This document shows, piece after piece, positions 57,801 to 64,000 of a DNA stretch of 64,000 bases. Positions within the stretch are counted from its first letter, which is position 1; every line of letters starts with the position of its first letter. The stretch spans positions 372,501 to 436,500 of the forward strand of contig JAUIMM010001247.1 of assembly GCA_031769625.1 (NCBI GenBank), in the 5' to 3' direction. The DNA comes from Taudactylus pleione (lineage: Eukaryota; Chordata; Amphibia; Anura; Myobatrachidae). The notes beneath the pieces are model-generated. The model worked only from the letters and a program-made list of their open reading frames with translations, did no database searches and was not told the DNA's origin. The translations under genes were made by a program, and so were the position numbers.

Positions 57801-60800
57801 AGCAGTTTTGGAGACTGACAGTGCATGCCTACGCAGTGTCAGAAACTGGAGGAGTTTTGGAGACTAACGGTGTGCACCTGTGCAGCATCAGTAACTGTGG
57901 AGGAGTTTTGGAGACTGACAGTGCATGCCTGCGCAGCGTCAGTAACTGTGGAGGAGTTTTGGAGATTGACAGTGCATTCTTGTGCAGCGTCAGTAACTGC
58001 TGAGGAGTTTTGGAGACAGTGCATGCCTGCGCAGTGTCAGTATCTGTGGAGGAGTTTTGGAGACTAACAGTGTGCACCTGCGCAGCATCAGTAACTGTGG
58101 AGGAGTTTTGGAGACTGACAGTGCATGCCTGTGCAGCGTCAGTAACTGGAGGAGCTTTGGAGATTGACAGTGCATGCCTGTGCAGCGTCACTAACTGTGG
58201 AGGGGTTTTGGAGACTGACAGTGCATGCCTGTGCAGCGTCAGTAACTGTGGAGGAGCTTTGGAGACTGATAGTGCATGCCTGCGCAGTGTCAGAAACTAT
58301 GGAGGAGTTTTGGAGACTGACAGTGCATGCCTCCGCTGCTTCAGTAACTGTGGAGTAGCTTTGGAGACTGACAGTGCACACCTGCACAGTGTCAGATACT
58401 GTGAAGGAGTTTTGGAGACTGACAGTGTATGCCTGCGCAGTGTCAGTAACTGTGGTGGAGTTTTGGAGACTGACAATGCATTCCTGCACATCGTAAGTGA
58501 CTGTGGAGGAGTTTGGAGACTGACAGTGCATGCCTGCACAGCATCAGTAACAGTGGAGGAGTTTTGGAGACTGACAGTGTTCACCTAAGCAGCGTCAGTG
58601 ACTGTGGAGGAGTTTTGGCGATTGACAGTGCATGCCTGCGCAGTGTCAGTAACTGTGGAGCAGTTTTGGAGACTGACAGTGCATGCCTACGCAGTGTCAG
58701 AAACTGGAGGAGTTTTGGAGACTAACGGTGTGCAACTGTGCAGCATCAGTAACTGTGGAGGAGTTTTGGAGACTGACAGTGCACGCCTGCGCAGTGTCAG
58801 AAACTGTGGAGGAGTTTTGAAGATTGACAGTGCATGCCTGCGCAGTGTCAGAAACTGTGGAGGAGTTTTGGAGACTGACAGTACACAACTGTGCAGCGTC
58901 AGAAACTGTGGAGGAGTTTTGGAGACAGACAGTGCATGCCTGCGCAGCTTCAGTGACTGTGGAGGAGTTTTGGAGATTGACAGTGCACGCCTGCGCAGCG
59001 TCAGTGACTGTGGAGGAGTTTTGGAGACTGACAGTGCATGCCTGCGCAGTGTCAGTAACTGTGGAGGAGTTTTGGAGACTGACAGTGGATGTCTGTGCAG
59101 CGTCAGTAACTGTGGAGGAGCTTTGGAGACTGACATTGCATGCCTGCGCAGTGTCAGAAATTGTGGAGGAGTTTTGGAGACTGACAGTGCATGCCTGCGC
59201 TGCGTCAGTAACTGTGGAGGAGCTTTGGAGACTGACAGTGCACGCTTGCACAGTGTCAGAGACTGTGGAGGAGCTTTGGAGACTGACAGTGCACGCCTGC
59301 GCAGTGTCAGTAACTGTGGAGGAGCTTTGGAGATTGACAGTACATGCCTGCGCAGCGTCAGTGACTGTGGAGGAGTTTTGGCGATTGACAGTGCATGCCT
59401 ATGCAGTGTCAGAAACTGGAGGAGTTTTGGAGACTAACGGTGTGCACCTGTGCAGCATCAGTAACTGTGGAGGAGTTTTGGAGACTGACAGTGCACGCCT
59501 GCGCAGCGTCTGTAACTGTGGAGGAGTTTTGGAGACTGACAGTGCATGCCTGCGCAGCGTCAGTGACTGTGGAGGAGTTTTAGAGATTGACAGTGTACGC
59601 CTGTGCAGCGTCAGTGACTGTGGAGGAGTTTTGGAGACTGACAGTGCATGCCTGGGCAGTGTCAGTAACTGTGGAGGAGTTTTGGAGACTAACAGTGGAC
59701 GCCTGCGCAGTGTCAGTAACTGTGGACGAGCTTTGGAGACTGACAGTTCACGCCTGCGCAGCGTCAGTAACTGTGGAGGAGGTTTGGAGACTGACAGTGC
59801 ATGCCTGCGCAGCGTCAGTGACTGTGGAGGAGTTTTGGAGATTGACACTACATGCTTGTGCCGCATCAGTAACTGTTGAGGAGTTTTGGAGACTGAAAGT
59901 GCATGCCTGCGCAGTGTCAATACCTGTGGAGGAGTTTTGGAGACTAACAGTGTGCACCTGCGCAGCATCAGTAACTGTGGAGGAGTTTTGGAGACTGACA
60001 GTGCATGCCTGCGCTGCGTCAGTAACTGTGGAGGAGTTTTGGAGACTGACAGTGCATGCCTGTGCAGCGTCAGTAACTGGAGGAGCTTTGGAGACTGACA
60101 GTGCATGCCTGTGCTGCGTCACTAACTGTGGAGGAGCTTTGGAGACTGACAGTGCATGCCTGCACAGTGTCAGAAACTGTGGAGGAGTTTTGGCGACTGA
60201 CAGTACACGCCTGCGCAGTGTCAGTAACTGTGGAGGAGCTTTGGAGATTGACAGTGCATGCCTACGCAGCGTCAGTGACTGTGGAGGAGTTTTGGAGATT
60301 GACAGTGCACGCCTGCGCAGCATCAGTAACTGTGTAGGAGTTTTGGAGACTGACAGTGCATGCCTGCGCAGTGTCAGAAACTGGAGGAGCTTTGGAGACT
60401 AATGGTGTGCACCTGTGCAGCATCAGTAACTGTGGAGGAGTTTTGGAGACTGACAGTGCACGCCTGCGCAGTGTCAGAAACTGTGGAGGAGTTTTGGAGA
60501 CTGACAGTGCACGCCTGCGCAGCATCAGTAACTGTGGGGGAGTTTTGGAGACTGACAGTGCATGCCTACGCAGTGTCAGAAACTGGAGGAGTTTTGGAGA
60601 CTAACGGTGTGCACCTGTGCAGCATCAGTAACTGTGGAGGAGTTTTGGAGACTCACTGCATGCCTGCACAGTGTCAGAAACTGTGGAGGAGTTTTGGAGA
60701 CTGACAGTACACGCCTGCGCAGCATCAGAAACTGTGGAGGAGTTTTGGAGACTGACAGTGCATGCCTGCGCAGCATCAGTAACTGTGAAGGAGCTTTGAA

Positions 60801-63800
60801 GATTGACAGTGCATGCCTGCACAGTGTCAGAAACTGTGGAGGTGTTTTGGAGACTGACAGTGTACGCCTGCGCAGTGTCAGTAACTGTGGAGGAATTTTG
60901 GAGACTGACAGTGCATGCCTGCGCAGCGTCAGTGACGGTGGAGGAGTTTTAGAGATTGACAGTGCACGCCTGCGCAGCGTCAGTAACTGTGGAGGAGTTT
61001 TAGAGATTGACAGTGCACGCCTGCGCAGCGTTAGTGAATGTGGAGGAGCTTTGGAGGCTGACAGTGCATGCCTGCGCAGTGTCAGTAACTGTGGAGGAGT
61101 TTTGGAGACTGACAGTGGATGCCTGAGCAGCTTCAGTAACTGTGGAGGAGTTTTGGAGACTGACAATGCATGCCTTTGCAGCGTCAGTAACTGTGGAGGA
61201 GCTTTGGAGACTGACAGTGCTTGCTATCGCAGCATCAGTGACTGTGGAGGAGTTTTGGAGATTGAAAGTGCATGCCTGCGCAGCTTCAATAACTGTGGAG
61301 GAGTTTTGGAGATTGACAGTGCACACCTGCTCAGATTCAGTAATTGTGTAGGAGTTCTGGAGATTGAGAGTGCATGCCTGTGCAGCGTCACTAACTGTGG
61401 AGGGGTTTTGGAGACTGACAGTGCATGCCTGTGCAGCGTCAGTAACTGTGGAGGAGCTTTGGAGACTGAAAGTGCGTGCCTGCGCAGTGTCAGAAACTGT
61501 GGAGGAGTTTTGGAGACTGACAGTGCATGCCTGCGCTGCTTCAGTAACTGTGGAGTAGCTTTGGAGACTGACAGTGCACACCTGCACAGTGTCAGAAACT
61601 GTGAAGGAGTTTTGGAGACTGACAGTGCATGCCTGCGCAGTGTCAGTAACTGTGGAGGAGTTTTGGAGACTGACAGTGCATGCCTGGGCAGTGTCAGTAA
61701 CTGTGGAGGAGTTTTGGAGACTAACAGTGGACGCCTGCGCAGCGTCAGTAACTGTGGACGAGCTTTGGAGACTGACAGTTCACACCTGCGCAGCGTCAGT
61801 AACAGTGGAGGAGTTTTGGAGACTAACAGTGCATGCCTGCGCAGCGTCAGTAACTGTGGAGGAGCTTTGGAGACTGACAGTGCATGCCTGCGCAGCGTCA
61901 GTGACTGTGGAGGAGTTTTGGAGATTGACACTGCATGCTTGTGCCGCATCAGTAACTGTTGAGGAGTTTTGGAGACTGAAAGTGCATGCCTGTGCAGTGT
62001 CAATAACTGTGGAGGAGTTTTGGAGACTAACAGTGTGCACCTGCGCAGCATCAGTAACTGTGGAGGAGTTTTGGAGACTGACAGTGCATGCCTGCGCTGC
62101 GTCAGTAACTGTGGAGGAGTTTTGGAGACTGACAGTGCATACCTGTGCAGCGTCAGTAACTGGAGGAGCTTTGGAGACTGACAGTGCATGCCTGTGCAGC
62201 GTCAGTAACTGTGGAGGGGTTTTGGAGACTGACAGTGCATGCCTGTACAGCGTCAGTAACTGTTGAGGAGCTTTGGAGACTGACAGTGCATGCCTGCGCA
62301 GTGTTAGAAACTGTGGAGGAGTTTTGGAGACTGACAGTGTATGCCTGCGCTGCGTCAGTAACTGTGGAGGAGCTTTGGAGACTGACAGTGCATGCCTGCA
62401 CAGTGTCAGAAACTGTGGAGGAGTTTTGGTGACTGACAGTGCACGCCTGCGCAGTGTCAGTAACTGTGGAGGAGCTTTGGAGATTGACAGTGCATGCCTG
62501 CGCAGCGTCAGTGACTGTGGAGGAGTTTTGGAGATTGACAGTGCACGCCTGCGCAGCATCAGTAACTGTGAACGAGTTTTGGAGACTGACAGTGCATGCC
62601 TACGCAGTGTCAGAAACTGGAGGAGCCTTGGAGACTAACGGTGTGCACCTGTGCAGCATCAGTAACTGTGGAGGAGTTTTGGAGACTGACAGTGCATGCC
62701 TGCGCAGTGTCAGAAACTGTGGAGGAGTTTTGGAGACTGACAGTGTATGCCTGCGCAGCATCAGTAACTGTGGAGGAGTTGTGGAGACTGACAGTGCATG
62801 CCTACGCAGTGTCAGAAACTGGTGGAGTTCTGGAGACTAACGGTGTGCACCTGTGCAGCATCAGGAACTGTGGAGGAGTTTTGGAGATTGACAGTGCATG
62901 CCTGCACAGTGTCAGAAACTGTGGAGGTGTTTTGGAGACTAACGGTGTGCACCTGTGCAGCATCAGGAACTGTGGATGAGTTTTGGAGACTGACAGTGCA
63001 TGCCTGCGCAGCGTCTGTAACTGTGGAGGAGTTTTGGAGACTGACAGTGCATGCCTACGCAGTGTCAGAAACTGGAGGAGCATTGGAGACTAACGGTGTG
63101 CACCTGTGCAGCATCAGTAACTGTGGAGGAGTTTTGGAGACTGACAGTGCATGCCTGCGCAGTGTCAGAAACTGTGGAGGAGTTTTGGAGACTGACAGTG
63201 CACGCCTGCGCAGCATCAGTAACTGTGGAGGAGTTTTGGAGACTGACAGTGCATGCCTACGCAGTGTCAGAAACTGGAGGAGTTTTGGAGACTAACGGTG
63301 TGCACCTGTGAAGCATCAGTAACTGTGGAGGAGTTTTGGAGACTGACACTGCATGCCTGCACAGTGTCAGAAACTGTGGAGGAGTTTTGGAGACTAACAG
63401 TACACGCCTGCGCAGTGTCAGAAACTGTGGAGGAGTTTTGGAGCCTGACAGTGCATGCCTGCGCAGCATCAGTAACTGTGGAGGAGCTTTGAAGATTGAC
63501 AGTGCATGCCTGCACAGTGTCAGAAACTGTGGAGGTGTTTTGGAGACTGACAGGGTACGCCTGCGCAGCGTCAGTAACTGTGGAGGAGTTTTAGAGATTG
63601 ACAGTGCACGCCTGCGCAGCGTTAGTGAATGTGGAGGAGCTTTGGAGGCTGACAGTGCATGCCTGCGCAGTGTCAGTAACTGTGGAGGAGTTTTGGAGAC
63701 TGACAGTGGACGCCTGAGCAGCTTCAGTAACTGTGGAGGAGTTTTGGAGACTGACAATGCATGCCTGTGCAGCGTCAGTAACTGTGGAGGAGCTTTGGAG

Positions 63801-64000
63801 ACTGACAGTGCATGCCTGCGCAGTGTCAGAAACTGTGGAGGAGTTTTGGAGACTGATAGTGCATGCCTGCGCTGCTTCAGTAGCTGTGGAGTAGCTTTGG
63901 AGACTGACAGTGCACACCTGCACAGTGTCAGTAACTGTGGAGGAGTTTTGGAGACTGACAATGCATGCCTGCGCATCGTAAGTGACTGTGGAGGAGTTAG
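48900..64000. repeat. higher-order repeat, 6,394-bp period
   Basis: From about 51.2 kb on, every landmark recurs 6,394 bp later (52303/58697, 53005/59399, 54168/60562, 55386/61780), with only rare single-base differences. Examples are 52464 A against 58858 T (GATTTGG/GTTTTGG) and GGAGGAG at about 56580 against GGATGAG at about 62974. A slightly more diverged earlier copy lies about 6,343-6,445 bp upstream (from about 48.9 kb). Confidence 0.9.

Larger units (their letters stand above)
37049..64000. repeat. 51-bp satellite array, about 528 copies, continues past window
   Basis: From 37049 to the last base the sequence is one head-to-tail array with a 51-bp unit containing GGAGGAGTTTTGGAGACTGA and an AGTGCATGCCTGCGCAG-type half. 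Occasional 49-bp units (AACTGGAGGAG instead of AACTGTGGAGGAG) shift the frame. In one frame each unit spells GGVLETDSACLRSVSNC, in another VEEFWRLTVHACAASVT, and two minus-strand frames are also open, so the many ORFs listed by any ORF finder here are periodic artefacts. Higher-order repeats of 5.3-5.5 kb and 6,394 bp are superimposed. No transposon or unique sequence was seen interrupting 27 kb. No satellite family name recognised. Confidence 0.97.

Noticed and set aside
37059..63976. Over a hundred ORFs on both strands of the 51-bp array, some resembling Ser/Thr-rich or Cys-repeat proteins
   Set aside because: Four of six frames are open in every unit, and 49-bp units shift frames arbitrarily. 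This is satellite sequence without start or promoter context.
37049..64000. NRF-1-like sites (TGCGCA with GCATGC) in each 51-bp unit as a functional promoter array
   Set aside because: Only half-site resemblance and no GCGCATGCGC core; not enough to claim regulatory binding.

Overview
The window looks like a repeat-dominated stretch of a vertebrate nuclear genome, most likely an anuran amphibian. This rests on its mobile elements: a Tc1/mariner transposon with DD38E spacing (the Intruder type, known from fishes and frogs), a Penelope-like retroelement with a GIY-YIG endonuclease, a hAT element, GGGCCTGATTCAG-ended MITEs with 3-bp target duplications, and a gamma-type endogenous retrovirus. 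Nothing bacterial, viral-genomic or CRISPR-like was seen. The species assignment is inference; a ray-finned fish or other amphibian is not excluded.

Layout. 1-4742: two abutting tandem arrays (69-bp, then 66-bp units). 4743-7104: low-information DNA with small MITE-like pieces. 7105-8697: a decayed Tc1/mariner element. 8756-8885: a 22-bp minisatellite. 9993-10925 (minus strand): the only plausible host coding exon, an uninterrupted 310-codon ORF with two BED-type zinc fingers. 11881-13047: an array of ~80-bp units with poly-C tracts. 13800-14110: a CpG-rich putative promoter with two oppositely oriented ZNF143/THAP11-type sites. 14268-16056: a 1.8-kb CT-only tract. 16262-28803: an endogenous retrovirus with both LTRs and a 4-bp target duplication; gag, pro and pol are broken and invaded by three later elements, while env is open except for a stop just after its candidate start. 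28804-31268: flanking duplicated repeats, a long inverted-repeat element and a second CT tract. 31269-32450: a Penelope-like element whose RT part is inverted relative to its endonuclease part. 33343-36098: a MITE split by a hAT element (33775-36018, perfect 8-bp duplication). 37049-64000: one continuous array of 51-bp units (about 528 copies) running off the window, with higher-order repeats of about 5.3-5.5 kb and 6,394 bp.

How it fits together. Most features record nested insertions: a tandemly duplicated flank, then the retrovirus, then MITEs inside it; elsewhere a MITE, then a hAT inside it. The host gene candidate is the minus-strand BED-finger ORF. The CpG-rich promoter at 13.9 kb lies upstream of it in the right direction, and a good 3' splice-site sequence precedes the ORF, so they could belong to one transcription unit; that link is unproven. 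The many long ORFs in the tandem arrays arise because the unit lengths (69, 66, 51) are multiples of three, and are not treated as genes.
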